Source: Mycobacterium sp. 1274761.0 (GTDB lineage: Bacteria; Actinomycetota; Actinomycetes; Mycobacteriales; Mycobacteriaceae). From it: a stretch of DNA of 64,000 nt. Location: the NCBI RefSeq assembly GCF_001668615.1, contig NZ_LZMC01000055.1, positions 62,001 to 126,000 of the forward strand, given 5' to 3'. A model generated the notes under the pieces. That model was not told the DNA's origin, made no database searches, and saw only the letters and a list, made by a program, of their open reading frames with translations. How positions within the stretch are numbered: position 1 is the first letter of the stretch; each line of letters begins with the position of its first letter. Made by a program: the position numbers and the translations under genes. This document shows positions 34,073 to 42,245 of this stretch, in pieces.

Positions 34073-35914
34073 TTGGACGGGCAAACGGACGAGGCGTTCG
34101 AGGCGTTACTGCGGTATATGCGCGACTCTCGTGGCTTCGACTTCACCGGATACAAGCGCACGTCGCTGATGCGCCGGGTTCGACACCGGATGGACGGCGC
34201 CGGCTATGACTCCTACGAGCGATACCTCGACGTGTTGCAGGTAAGTTCCGACGAGTTCTCGGCCTTGTTCAACACGATCCTGATCAACGTCACCGCCTTC
34301 TTCCGCGATCCGCCAGCCTGGGATTACGTCCGTGACGAAGTCGTTCCAGCGATGCTTGCCGAGCGCGGACCAGGCGACCCGATTCGAGTGTGGAGCGCCG
34401 GCTGCGCATCGGGTCAGGAGGCGTACACGCTGGCGATGATCCTGGCGGAGGCGATGGGAGTCGACGACTTCCGCCAGCGGGTGAAAATCTATGCCACCGA
34501 TGTCGACGAAGACGCTCTGACCGAGGCGCGGGCGGCCGCATACGACGCCAAGGCCGTCGACTCCGTACCGCCGGGATTGCTCGAGCGCTATTTCGAACAC
34601 GTCAACGGGCGCTACGTTTTTCGGAAGGATCTGCGCCGGGTGGTGATCTTCGGGCGCAACGACTTGGTGAAGGACGCGCCGATCTCGAGGGTGGACCTCG
34701 TGGTCTGCCGCAACACGTTGATGTACCTCAACGCCGAGACCCAGCGAAACGTCCTCGGGCGCTTACATTTTGCTCTTGCGCCCCAAGGGACGCTTTTCCT
34801 GGGGCATGCCGAGATGCTGCTGAGCCACGCCGACCGCTTCGCGCCGTTGAACCTCAAGCACAGGATCTTCCGCAAAGCAGCGGGTTCACACCGCGGCATC
34901 GATCGGTACGAAAACGGGACCGTCATGTACGAAAGACACGGGGATCTCCCGGGACTGTCCCCGATTCGCGAGCTCGCCTTCAGGGCGAGCCCGGTCGCGC
35001 AGATCGTCGTGACCGGCGAGGACACCGTCGCGATGATCAACCAGCAGGCCGAGGCGACCTTCGGGCTGTCGGCGCGCGACATCGGCCGGCTGCTGCGGGA
35101 CCTGGAGCTGTCGTACCGACCGGTCGAGCTGCGCGCCTACCTGGAACAAGCGAAGGTCGAACGACGATCGGCAAGAATCCCGGATGTCCAATGGCAGCGA
35201 CCCGGCTCCGAGACGGTCTGGTTCGAGATTCACATCAATCCGCTCATCGACGCCGAGAATGGCCTGCTGGGCACCTCGATCGTCTTTTTCGACGTGACAG
35301 CGACCAGGGCACTGCTGGACAAGGTTGTCCAGACGAACCGTCAGCTGGAGGCCGCTTACGAAGAACTGCAGTCGACCAACGAAGAGCTCGAAACGACCAA
35401 CGAAGAACTGCAGTCGACGGTGGAGGAGCTGGAAACCACCAACGAAGAACTGCAGTCCACCAACGAAGAGCTCGAAACGATGAACGAGGAACTCCAGTCC
35501 ACCAATGACGAGCTGCACACGATCAACGACACGCTTCGTGAGCGCAGCGGGGAGCTCGAGCACGCCAGATCGTTCGTCGATTCGCTGGTGAATTCGATTC
35601 GGCTGGGCATGACGGTGGTGGACCGCGAAATGCGCATCGTGGCGTGGAACCGCGGATGTGAGGAGCTCTGGGGCTTACGCAGTGACGAGATCACCGGCGC
35701 ACCGCTGCAATCGCTGGACATCGGATTGCCGATCGAGGCCATCAAGCCGCTGATCGGCAAGGCATTCGTCGACCCCTACGGCACCGAGGAGGCGACGGTC
35801 GATGCCGTCAACAGGCGGGGAAAAGCCATCCGGGTATGTGTCACGTGCAGTGCGTTTCGTTCTCCGGAAGAATCCATCGACGGCGCGCTGCTGCTGATGG
35901 AGGTAGACGGCTAG
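34073..35914 (+). CDS. CheR methyltransferase with PAS domains and heptad coiled coil
   Basis: A 613-residue protein. Residues about 5-75 form the CheR N-terminal helical domain (YKRTSLMRRVRHRM). Residues 80-275 are the SAM-dependent methyltransferase with VWSAGCASGQEAYTLA at 107-122, ATDVDEDAL and DLVVCRNTLMYL. A first PAS domain follows at about 295-405, a coiled coil of eight EELxxxN heptads at 430-485, and a second PAS at about 495-613 (VDREMRIVAWNRGCEELWG). It should transfer methyl groups to glutamates of a partner. No histidine kinase domain is attached. The start is TTG at 34073, a weak call. Confidence 0.87.
   Translation: MDGQTDEAFEALLRYMRDSRGFDFTGYKRTSLMRRVRHRMDGAGYDSYERYLDVLQVSSDEFSALFNTILINVTAFFRDPPAWDYVRDEVVPAMLAERGPGDPIRVWSAGCASGQEAYTLAMILAEAMGVDDFRQRVKIYATDVDEDALTEARAAAYDAKAVDSVPPGLLERYFEHVNGRYVFRKDLRRVVIFGRNDLVKDAPISRVDLVVCRNTLMYLNAETQRNVLGRLHFALAPQGTLFLGHAEMLLSHADRFAPLNLKHRIFRKAAGSHRGIDRYENGTVMYERHGDLPGLSPIRELAFRASPVAQIVVTGEDTVAMINQQAEATFGLSARDIGRLLRDLELSYRPVELRAYLEQAKVERRSARIPDVQWQRPGSETVWFEIHINPLIDAENGLLGTSIVFFDVTATRALLDKVVQTNRQLEAAYEELQSTNEELETTNEELQSTVEELETTNEELQSTNEELETMNEELQSTNDELHTINDTLRERSGELEHARSFVDSLVNSIRLGMTVVDREMRIVAWNRGCEELWGLRSDEITGAPLQSLDIGLPIEAIKPLIGKAFVDPYGTEEATVDAVNRRGKAIRVCVTCSAFRSPEESIDGALLLMEVDG
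35360..35527 (+). repeat. Eight in-register 21-base repeats encoding heptads in CheR
   Basis: Eight consecutive seven-codon units encode EELQSTN, EELETTN, EELQSTV, EELETTN, EELQSTN, EELETMN, EELQSTN and DELHTIN. They form a continuous coiled coil between the two PAS domains. Alternating QST/ETT units suggest growth by duplication of a 14-residue block. Confidence 0.9.
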
Positions 35915-35921
35915 GTTTTGC

Positions 35922-36338
35922 TCAGCCGTGCTCACGGTCCCAGTCCTGTTGGTGTTGCCGGTCTAGGTCCTCGGCTGCGTAATCGATTTGGGCTGCGTTC
36001 TCGTGCCGAAACGCCTCGTCCCTGTGATGTTCGGCGGCATCTTGATGGGCTTCCCCCGCGCCGTCTCCGGCGAGGATGGCCGCCTGCTCGTGTGCCGCCG
36101 CCGCTCGAAGGTGAGCGCGGCCGGCCGCCACGTGCTGCTGCGCGGCGGCGTGATGGGCGCGCCTGGCGCGTTGCAGCGACTCGCGAGCGCGTCTCTGCGC
36201 ACGGGCGACAGCGTCGGTACTCGTAGGAACACCACGTTCCAGTTCTTCACGCCGCACCCGCAGCTCGTCGGCGCGTGCACGCGCCGCCTCGGCACGCGAA
36301 GCCGCGGAGTCGTCCTGCGAACTCGGTGGGGTGCTCAT
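35922..36338 (-). CDS. Ala/Arg/His-rich helical protein of unknown function
   Basis: A 138-residue soluble protein made almost entirely of charged amphipathic helices: SRAEAARARADELRVRREELE, then ARAQRRARESLQRARRAHHAAAQQH, described here by positions 14-34 and 45-69. A His-rich second half follows (EHHRDEAFRHENAAQ). No family is recognised. It looks like a coiled-coil protein. The ATG has a GCGAGG ribosome site and lies 16 bases after the AraC-type regulator on the same strand. It is convergent with cheR, only 7 bases apart. Confidence 0.7.
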   Translation of the reverse strand: MSTPPSSQDDSAASRAEAARARADELRVRREELERGVPTSTDAVARAQRRARESLQRARRAHHAAAQQHVAAGRAHLRAAAAHEQAAILAGDGAGEAHQDAAEHHRDEAFRHENAAQIDYAAEDLDRQHQQDWDREHG

Positions 36339-36354
36339 ATCACCTCGCTCGTCG

Positions 36355-37338
36355 TCAGCTCCGCAGCGTTTCGTGGGGACTGCACCCGTAGGTTTCGCGG
36401 TACAACACGGCGAATCGACCTGTGTGCATGAACCCCCACCGCGCGGCGATGGCGGTGACAGTGGTGTGCAGCCTGTCGGACCGGATCAGGTCTTGGTGGG
36501 CGCGGTGCAGCCGCACGCCTCGCAGGTATTGCAACGGCGTGTTGGCTAGGTGTTTGCGGAACATGTACTGCACGGCCCGCGGAGTGAGGTGAACGGCGTC
36601 GGCGATATCCGCCAACCCAATGTCGTTCTCGACATTGGACTCCATGTACTCGATTGCGCGCCCCAGCAGCACCGGTCTGCTGTCCGAGTGGTTGTAGGGT
36701 GATTCCTCGGTCGCACGGGCCGGAAATGCCGCCAGAGTCACCGCTGCGAGCAACCGGCTGGCGTGGCCGATGACCAACGGCGTAGCCAGAGCGTCGTCTG
36801 CCAGCACATTGTTCTTCACGTAGTTGACTGTCGATATCCACAATTGAGCCGCAGCCGCGTTGACGGGCCGGAAGTCGTCGAACCGTACCGACGGCATGCC
36901 ATGGCACGGCGGAACGCCGGTCATGGCGCTGGTGACCACCGCCGGATCCATCACAAGCGCGGTGGCGGACAGGTCCTCGGCATGCGCGTAGTGCGGCAGA
37001 TCCGGTTGCGACACCATGGTGAGCTCGCCGCTCGACGCCTCGCCCTTGATGCCGTCGCAGTTCCCTTCGAGCCGACCGTCGTTGACCCACGTGGCAACGA
37101 CGCTGCCCAGCGGATCCGGAGAGAACTCGGCATCTCCGGGCAAGCGGATGTCGTCGATCGCGAAGGTGCCGACGTCGACCCGTTCGTGGATCATCCGTTC
37201 CTCAGGCTCGCGCGCACGGTTCTCCTGCAGACGCAGAAGTGCGCCGTAGGTGCGTTCCAGAACCGCGCGGATCTCAGCCGCATCCGATTCTTCTGTCCGT
37301 GTTCGCTCTGGCGGGTGCATCGCGGTGCGTGCCGTCAT
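36355..37338 (-). CDS. AraC-family transcriptional regulator
   Basis: A 327-residue regulator. The N-terminal two thirds is an effector or cupin-like domain. The C-terminal 100 residues carry the double helix-turn-helix: NDIGLADIADAVHLTPRAVQYMFRKH, then TPLQYLRGVRLHRAHQDL and VTAIAARWGFMHTGRFAVLYRETYG, which is the AraC signature at about residues 270-320. It is divergent from the cytochrome bd genes across 145 bases and may control them, although mycobacterial AraC proteins of this type also act elsewhere. The small helical gene follows in the same direction. Confidence 0.87.
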   Translation of the reverse strand: MTARTAMHPPERTRTEESDAAEIRAVLERTYGALLRLQENRAREPEERMIHERVDVGTFAIDDIRLPGDAEFSPDPLGSVVATWVNDGRLEGNCDGIKGEASSGELTMVSQPDLPHYAHAEDLSATALVMDPAVVTSAMTGVPPCHGMPSVRFDDFRPVNAAAAQLWISTVNYVKNNVLADDALATPLVIGHASRLLAAVTLAAFPARATEESPYNHSDSRPVLLGRAIEYMESNVENDIGLADIADAVHLTPRAVQYMFRKHLANTPLQYLRGVRLHRAHQDLIRSDRLHTTVTAIAARWGFMHTGRFAVLYRETYGCSPHETLRS

Positions 37339-37483
37339 TATGCGTAACTCACCTGCTTAAGGCGGTTATCGACGAGGCTTCCTGGTTGAGCCCCCCGGCA
37401 CCTCTCAGAGTACCCAGCAGCGAGCACATTTATCAGATTGTCGGCGGACGGCGCGGCCGGCCCAAAGAGTAGCGTCCCCAATC

Positions 37484-38866
37484 GTGGGTTTCAGCGATGC
37501 GGTGCTTCTCCTCGCGTCGGACCCGCCAGCCCTGCTGCCGGCTCGGCAACAAATGGCGCTGTCGCTGGGCTTCCACATCGTCCTGGCCTGTTTCGGCGTG
37601 GCGTTCCCCGCGATGATCTACGTGGTGCACCGGCGTGGCATCGTCCGCGACGACCCGGCCGCGTTGGGGTTGGCGAAGCGTTGGGCCAAGGTGTCAGCGG
37701 TCCTGTTCGCCATCGGCGCGGTGTCCGGCACCGTGCTCAGCTTCGAGATGGGACTGTTGTGGCCGGGGCTGATGGGCAGGTTCGGCGACGTCCTCGGCCT
37801 GCCCTTTGCGTTTGAGGGGCTGTCGTTCTTCGTCGAGGCGATTTTTTTGGGCATCTACCTCTACGGCTGGGGCCGCATGCCGCCGCGGCGCCATCTCGCG
37901 ATGCTGATTCCCATGGCGGTGTCCGGTGTGGTCGGCACCTTCTGCGTGGTGGCGGTGAATGCCTGGATGAACAATCCGGCGGGCTTTGCGATCCGCAGTG
38001 GCGAGGTCACCGACATCAACCCGTGGCGGGCGATGTTCAACGACGGCGTGTGGATGCAATTCCTGCACATGTGGCTGGCGGCGTTCATGATCGTCGGCTT
38101 CACGGTGTCGGGCGTGTATGCCGCCGGCCTGTTGCGCGGACGCGACGACGCCCATCACCGTCTCGGCTTCACCGCGCCGTTCGCCTTCGCTTCTGTCGCG
38201 GCGATCGTGCAGCCGATCGCCGGCCACATCCTCGGCATGCGCATCAACGACACCCAGCCGGCCAAGCTCGCCGCCTTCGAATTGGCCGAGACCACAGAAA
38301 GCCCGGCCCCTTTCCGGCTCGGAGGGGTGCTGGTCGACGGAGAGGTCCACGGTGCGCTGGAGATCCCGCGACTGGGCTCCGTCATCGCGCGCAACTCCCT
38401 GGATGCTCCCGTCCCCGGTCTGGACACCGTGCCGAGGCAAGACTGGCCGCCGGTGAACGTCACGCATCTGGCCTTCCAGTCGATGGTCGTGCTCGGCACT
38501 GTGTTGGCGGCGGCCGTTTTGTTGTACTGGCTGTTGCGGTGGCGCGGCCGTGATCTGATGAAGAACCGCTGGTTTCTCCGATTCGCAGTGATCGCCGGTC
38601 CGTTGGCGATGTTGGCGGTCGAATTTGGCTGGGTTGCAACGGAAGTAGGCCGGCAACCGTGGACGGTGTGGCAGATATTGCACACCGTCGACGCGGCGAG
38701 TCAGTCCGCCGGCCTGTGGTGGAGCTACACCGCGGTGCTGGTGATCTATGCGGGCATGGCCGTCGGCGCCTGGGTGGTGTTGCGATCCATGGCGCGACGC
38801 TGGCGCGCCGGCGAAACCGACCTACCCAGTCCTTACGGTCCGCCGAAGGAAGAGCCGGTGCGATGA
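37484..38866 (+). CDS. Cytochrome bd-type oxidase subunit I, short Q-loop form
   Basis: A 460-residue subunit I. It has about nine helices, haem ligand His in LGFHIVLACFGVAFP (near residue 31), conserved acidic residues in GLSFFVEAIFLGIYLYGW, the LHMWLAAFMIVGF helix with the second haem His, and the invariant GRQPW near residue 390. The loop between helices 6 and 7 is short, as in cyanide-insensitive (Cio/YthA) oxidases rather than the main CydA. The enzyme reduces O2 with quinol electrons. The GTG start is preceded by TAGCGT at about -10 distance. The stop overlaps subunit II as ATGA. Confidence 0.9.
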   Translation: MGFSDAVLLLASDPPALLPARQQMALSLGFHIVLACFGVAFPAMIYVVHRRGIVRDDPAALGLAKRWAKVSAVLFAIGAVSGTVLSFEMGLLWPGLMGRFGDVLGLPFAFEGLSFFVEAIFLGIYLYGWGRMPPRRHLAMLIPMAVSGVVGTFCVVAVNAWMNNPAGFAIRSGEVTDINPWRAMFNDGVWMQFLHMWLAAFMIVGFTVSGVYAAGLLRGRDDAHHRLGFTAPFAFASVAAIVQPIAGHILGMRINDTQPAKLAAFELAETTESPAPFRLGGVLVDGEVHGALEIPRLGSVIARNSLDAPVPGLDTVPRQDWPPVNVTHLAFQSMVVLGTVLAAAVLLYWLLRWRGRDLMKNRWFLRFAVIAGPLAMLAVEFGWVATEVGRQPWTVWQILHTVDAASQSAGLWWSYTAVLVIYAGMAVGAWVVLRSMARRWRAGETDLPSPYGPPKEEPVR

Positions 38867-39858
38867 CCCTGGCGTCGGTCGTGGCGATGGCGATGTTCCT
38901 CGGTGTCGTGGTGTACGCCTTGTTCGCCGGGGCCGACTTCGGTTCGGGCTTCTACGATCTCACCGCGGGCTTCGATGAGCGGGGCAGCCAGTTACGCACA
39001 CTCGTCGACACCAGCATCGGGCCGGTCTGGGAGGCCAACCACGTGTGGCTGATCTACATCCTGGTGATGTGGTGGACCGGTTTCCCCGCCACCTTCGCCG
39101 CCGCCACCACCACGTTGTTCATCCCGTTGAGCCTGGCGTTGACCGGAATCGTGTTGCGGGGCGCCAGCTTTGCGTTCCGCAAGTACTCCGAGACATTCGC
39201 CCAGGCCCGGCTGTTCGGGGCGATTTTCGCGTCGTCGTCGGTGATCACACCGTTCTTCTTCGGTACCGTCGCGGGCGCTGTCGCTTCAGGTCGGGTGCCC
39301 GCGGCCGGTTACGGCGACCGGATCGGTTCGTGGCTCAACCCGACGTCGCTCGTCGGCGGATGCCTGGCCGCGGTGACGTGCATCTTCCTGGCCGGGGTTT
39401 TCCTCACGGCCGACGCCGACCGCGCCGGTGACGACGAGCTCGCCGGTCGCTTGCGCATCCGTACTCTCGCAGTGGGGATCGCGACGGGCATCGTCGTGTT
39501 CGCCGGGCTCTATCCAGTCACCCACGACGCGCCGACGTTGAGTCACGGTCTGCGGACCGCGGCGTCGCCGTTGTTGGCGGTGGCTGCAGTGGCGGGGATC
39601 GCGACACTGGCTCTGCTGTACCGCAGACGCTTCTCGCTGGCGCGCATCCCGGCCGTCGCGGCCGTCGGTTCGGTTGTCATTGGATGGGGTGTGGCCCAAT
39701 ACCCGTGGCTGCTGGTCGATCAGGTCACCATCTACGACGGCGCGGGCGCGGACGCGACGCTGGTTGGCCTGTTGGTCGTCGTCGCGTTGGCCGGCGTGGT
39801 CGTGCTGCCGGCCCTGACCTACCTGCTTCGGCTGACGCAGCAATGGACCCGCGCCTGA
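38863..39858 (+). CDS. Cytochrome bd-type oxidase subunit II
   Basis: A 331-residue subunit II with eight or nine helices. Family marks are the N-terminal ALFAGADFGSGFYDLTAG, IGPVWEANHVWLIYILVMWWTGFP (positions about 46-69), and the later YPWLLVDQVTIYDGAG. The frame is open far upstream, but the ATG at 38863 gives the conserved start MTLASVVAMAMF and the ATGA overlap with subunit I. No cydDC assembly genes are near. It pairs with subunit I to form a membrane oxidase with high O2 affinity or inhibitor resistance. Confidence 0.93.
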   Translation: MTLASVVAMAMFLGVVVYALFAGADFGSGFYDLTAGFDERGSQLRTLVDTSIGPVWEANHVWLIYILVMWWTGFPATFAAATTTLFIPLSLALTGIVLRGASFAFRKYSETFAQARLFGAIFASSSVITPFFFGTVAGAVASGRVPAAGYGDRIGSWLNPTSLVGGCLAAVTCIFLAGVFLTADADRAGDDELAGRLRIRTLAVGIATGIVVFAGLYPVTHDAPTLSHGLRTAASPLLAVAAVAGIATLALLYRRRFSLARIPAVAAVGSVVIGWGVAQYPWLLVDQVTIYDGAGADATLVGLLVVVALAGVVVLPALTYLLRLTQQWTRA

Positions 39859-39877
39859 GTCGGGCTCCCTTTCTTCG

Positions 39878-39935
39878 CGAGCGTGCGTGTCTGCTGCGCG
39901 ACACGCCGCAATATACCTGCAGTCATGCACGCTCG
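39878..39935. terminator. Multi-stem hairpin region between convergent genes
   Basis: CGAGCGTGC (39878-39886) pairs with GCACGCTCG (39927-39935). Inside it GCGTGTC (39885-39891) can instead pair with GACACGC (39900-39906). The element fills most of the 94-base gap between the subunit II and SDR stops. Confidence 0.6.
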
Positions 39936-39952
39936 ACGCACGCCACGGTGCG

Positions 39953-40798
39953 CTAACCGCTCGCAGCGGCCGCCCTGGCGCGTTCGGTCATCGACGCGAC
40001 GACGCCGCCGTCGTTGAGGATGTCGGTGCCGGTGAGGTAGCCGGCCTTATCGCTGGCGCAGAAAGCGAGAAGGTCGGCCATCTCCTCGGGCTTGCCCCAC
40101 CGCGGCACCGCGGCGTCGGCGACCATCGCGCCGGCCCCGGCGTTCGCTTCAAGCTGGCCCATCTCGGTGTCGATGGACCCCGGCGAAACCGACAGGACGC
40201 GGAGGCCCTTGGCGTTGAACCGTTCACATTGCGCGACGCTGTACCACCGCACGAAGCCCTTGCTGATGGCGTAGGCGATGCCGGAGCGGGCTTGGGGGTC
40301 GTCTCCGGCGATGGCGCATGCCTCGAGCATGGCTTTCATGAAGGCGTCCCGATCCTGCAGGGCTAGCGGGAATTTCGTTGCGGGAATGAGGCTTTCGGGC
40401 AGCAGGTGAGCGGCCATCGACGCCACGTTGACGATTGCGGCGCCCTCGCCCGCTATTGCGTAGAAGCTCTCGTTGACGTTGAGCGTGCCGATGGCGTTGG
40501 TCCGCATGACGTATTCGGCGTTTCCCATGCTGGGACTCACACCCGCGGTGTGGATGACGGAGGCGACAGTGCCGAGGCCGGATGCGGTATCGAAGAGCTT
40601 GTCGACGGCCGCGCGGTCCGTGACGTCGCAGTTGACGGCCGTGGCGCTGATCCCCAGATCGTCCAACGCGGCGACCGCGCCGTCGAGCCGGTCCTGCCGC
40701 ACGTCGGCGAGGACCACAGCGTGGTCGCGGCCCACGACCTTCGCCGTTGCGACGCCCATGCCGCCCGCGCCACCGGTGATCACCGACACTCTGCTCAT
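39953..40798 (-). CDS. Short-chain dehydrogenase/reductase
   Basis: A protein of about 281 residues. The NAD(P) loop is ITGGAGGMG, LADVRQDRLDGA follows, and the acidic residue after strand 2 favours NAD. The active site has NVASM and an unusual spacing to YAISKGFVRWY, because an insertion of about 40 residues (LLPESLIPATKFPLALQDRDAFMKA) lies between the Ser and Tyr. SPGSIDTEMGQ and LTGTDILNDGG close the fold. The substrate is unknown. The ATG at 40798 was chosen; another ATG three codons upstream at 40807 is equally possible. The divergent VOC gene starts about 40 bases away. Confidence 0.87.
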   Translation of the reverse strand: MSRVSVITGGAGGMGVATAKVVGRDHAVVLADVRQDRLDGAVAALDDLGISATAVNCDVTDRAAVDKLFDTASGLGTVASVIHTAGVSPSMGNAEYVMRTNAIGTLNVNESFYAIAGEGAAIVNVASMAAHLLPESLIPATKFPLALQDRDAFMKAMLEACAIAGDDPQARSGIAYAISKGFVRWYSVAQCERFNAKGLRVLSVSPGSIDTEMGQLEANAGAGAMVADAAVPRWGKPEEMADLLAFCASDKAGYLTGTDILNDGGVVASMTERARAAAASG

Positions 40799-40828
40799 GG
40801 CGGTCATGCTATGCGACCGCACAGCGCG

Positions 40829-40834
40829 TACTCT
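40829..40834 (+). promoter_or_regulatory. Candidate -10 box for a leaderless VOC transcript
   Basis: TACTCT fits the mycobacterial TANNNT -10 box and ends 6 bases before the GTG at 40841, the spacing expected if transcription starts at the start codon. Confidence 0.5.
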
Positions 40835-40840
40835 GCGCGC

Positions 40841-41470
40841 GTGGCCGTCACTGTCGAAGAGCTCGTCGTGGCCGATCCAGGCGATGCCTGGGTCCGGGCG
40901 GGCTTCAGCGTCGACTCCGAGGCCGTGTGCCGGGTCGGCGGTGTTCGGATCCGGCTGGCGGCGACATCAGGCACAGGCATCCTCGGGTGGTCGTTGGGCG
41001 GGCTGCCGCCGGACTTCTCGTTGGGTGACCTCGACGGGATACCGACGACTCGAGCCGGGACGGTTGCGGGTGCGCCGCATGAGCACGCCAACGGCGTGGT
41101 CGCGATCGACCACGTCGTGCTGATGTCTCCAGATCTGAATCGGACGGTCGAATCGCTGGCCGCGGTGGGCGTGGAACCTCGTCGGGAGCGCGACGGCGAA
41201 CTCGGCGGCCAACCCATCCGCCAGATCTTCTTCCGATTGGGAGAGGTGATCATCGAGGTCGTCGGTTCGCCGGAGACGGCGGCCGAAGGTCCATCGACGC
41301 TGTGGGGAATCACCTACGTCGTTGCGGACATCGACGCAGCCGCCGCGTTCTTCGGTGAATCGACAACGCCGGTCAAGGACGCCGTGCAGCCGGGGCGACG
41401 CATCAGCACGCTTCGGCATCAGCAGTTCGGGATCTCGGTGCCGACGGCGTTGATCTCGGCGCGTCGCTGA
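40841..41470 (+). CDS. VOC (glyoxalase/bleomycin-resistance fold) protein
   Basis: A 209-residue protein. A polar N-terminal part ([20 protein letters not shown]) is followed by a VOC-type repeat region: [69 protein letters not shown]. His and Glu positions suit a metal site, but the substrate is unknown. The GTG at 40841 was chosen for its -10 box; an in-frame ATG at 40811 would add ten residues. The next gene, rnhA, has its own promoter. A GGGCC/GGCCC hairpin follows the stop. Confidence 0.8.
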   Translation: MAVTVEELVVADPGDAWVRAGFSVDSEAVCRVGGVRIRLAATSGTGILGWSLGGLPPDFSLGDLDGIPTTRAGTVAGAPHEHANGVVAIDHVVLMSPDLNRTVESLAAVGVEPRRERDGELGGQPIRQIFFRLGEVIIEVVGSPETAAEGPSTLWGITYVVADIDAAAAFFGESTTPVKDAVQPGRRISTLRHQQFGISVPTALISARR

Positions 41471-41493
41471 GCCGGGCCAGCCGGCCCCGTGCC

Positions 41494-41499
41494 TATCCT
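41494..41499 (+). promoter_or_regulatory. Candidate -10 box for leaderless rnhA
   Basis: TATCCT matches TANNNT and ends 6 bases before the rnhA ATG, with no Shine-Dalgarno between. Confidence 0.5.
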
Positions 41500-41505
41500 C
41501 AGCGC

Positions 41506-41973
41506 ATGATCGACCCCGCCGACATCGTCGTGATCCATACCGATGGCGGCTGCCGACCCAATCCCGGGCCCGGCGGGTGGGGCGCGGTGCTGCGCCAGCG
41601 TGAGCATGTCCGCGAGATGAGCGGCGGCGAGTTCGGCCCGACAAGCAACAACCGCATGGAACTGACGGCGCCGATCATGGCGCTCGAAGCCCTCACCAGA
41701 CCCGTCGTGGTGCATCTCTATACCGACAGCACCTACGTTCGCAACGGCATCACCAAGTGGGTTCACGGCTGGGTGCGCAACGGATGGCTGACCGCCGCAA
41801 AGCAACCGGTGAAGAACGTCGATCTGTGGCAGCGACTTCAGGTCGCCTGCGCGCGGCACCAGGTCGAGTGGTTCTGGGTGAAGGGGCACTCGGGCGTCAC
41901 CGACAACGAGTTGGCCGACGTGCTGGCGACGCGGGGTCTGCAAGAAGCGGTCAAGGCCTATCCGAGCCTCTAG
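41506..41973 (+). CDS. rnhA: Ribonuclease HI
   Basis: A 155-residue RNase HI that cuts the RNA strand of RNA-DNA hybrids. The DEDD metal residues are visible: Asp in [17 protein letters not shown] (residue 12), Glu in [13 protein letters not shown], Asp in [19 protein letters not shown], and Asp in [11 protein letters not shown]. The basic handle region [15 protein letters not shown] is present. Length is normal for a single-domain enzyme. The likely -10 box TATCCT just before the ATG suggests a leaderless mRNA. Its last bases overlap a small convergent gene. Confidence 0.96.
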   Translation: MIDPADIVVIHTDGGCRPNPGPGGWGAVLRQREHVREMSGGEFGPTSNNRMELTAPIMALEALTRPVVVHLYTDSTYVRNGITKWVHGWVRNGWLTAAKQPVKNVDLWQRLQVACARHQVEWFWVKGHSGVTDNELADVLATRGLQEAVKAYPSL

Positions 41974-42245
41974 TGCTCGGGCGGTAGAAGCTCGCGACCG
42001 ACCGACGCGGTGGCGTTGACGTCGACCTGTTGAACGGGGAGCAGCCCGATCTCGGCTATTGCTCCGGTCAACTCGACTGTCACCTGATAGTTGAACCGGT
42101 GAAGCTTGCCGCCCTGCACTGCAACAACGACTTTCATCACCAGGACCGGAACCCGCGGACTATTCCTGAAATCCTGATCGACTACCTGGACGCTGGCTCG
42201 GTCGACGGCAACGGCATCGGTGCGATCTAGGTGTAGTTCCTTCAC
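41970..42245 (-). CDS. Small hypothetical protein coupled to ligD
   Basis: A protein of about 91 residues with alternating beta-like sequence ([40 protein letters not shown]) and no family that I recognise. Its GTG start overlaps the ligD stop as GTGA, so it is probably read from the same mRNA. Its stop overlaps the convergent rnhA stop by 4 bases. A GTG two codons earlier is possible. The even charge distribution and tight packing favour a real gene over chance. A role in end joining is possible but not shown. Confidence 0.6.
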   Translation of the reverse strand: MKELHLDRTDAVAVDRASVQVVDQDFRNSPRVPVLVMKVVVAVQGGKLHRFNYQVTVELTGAIAEIGLLPVQQVDVNATASVGRELLPPEH

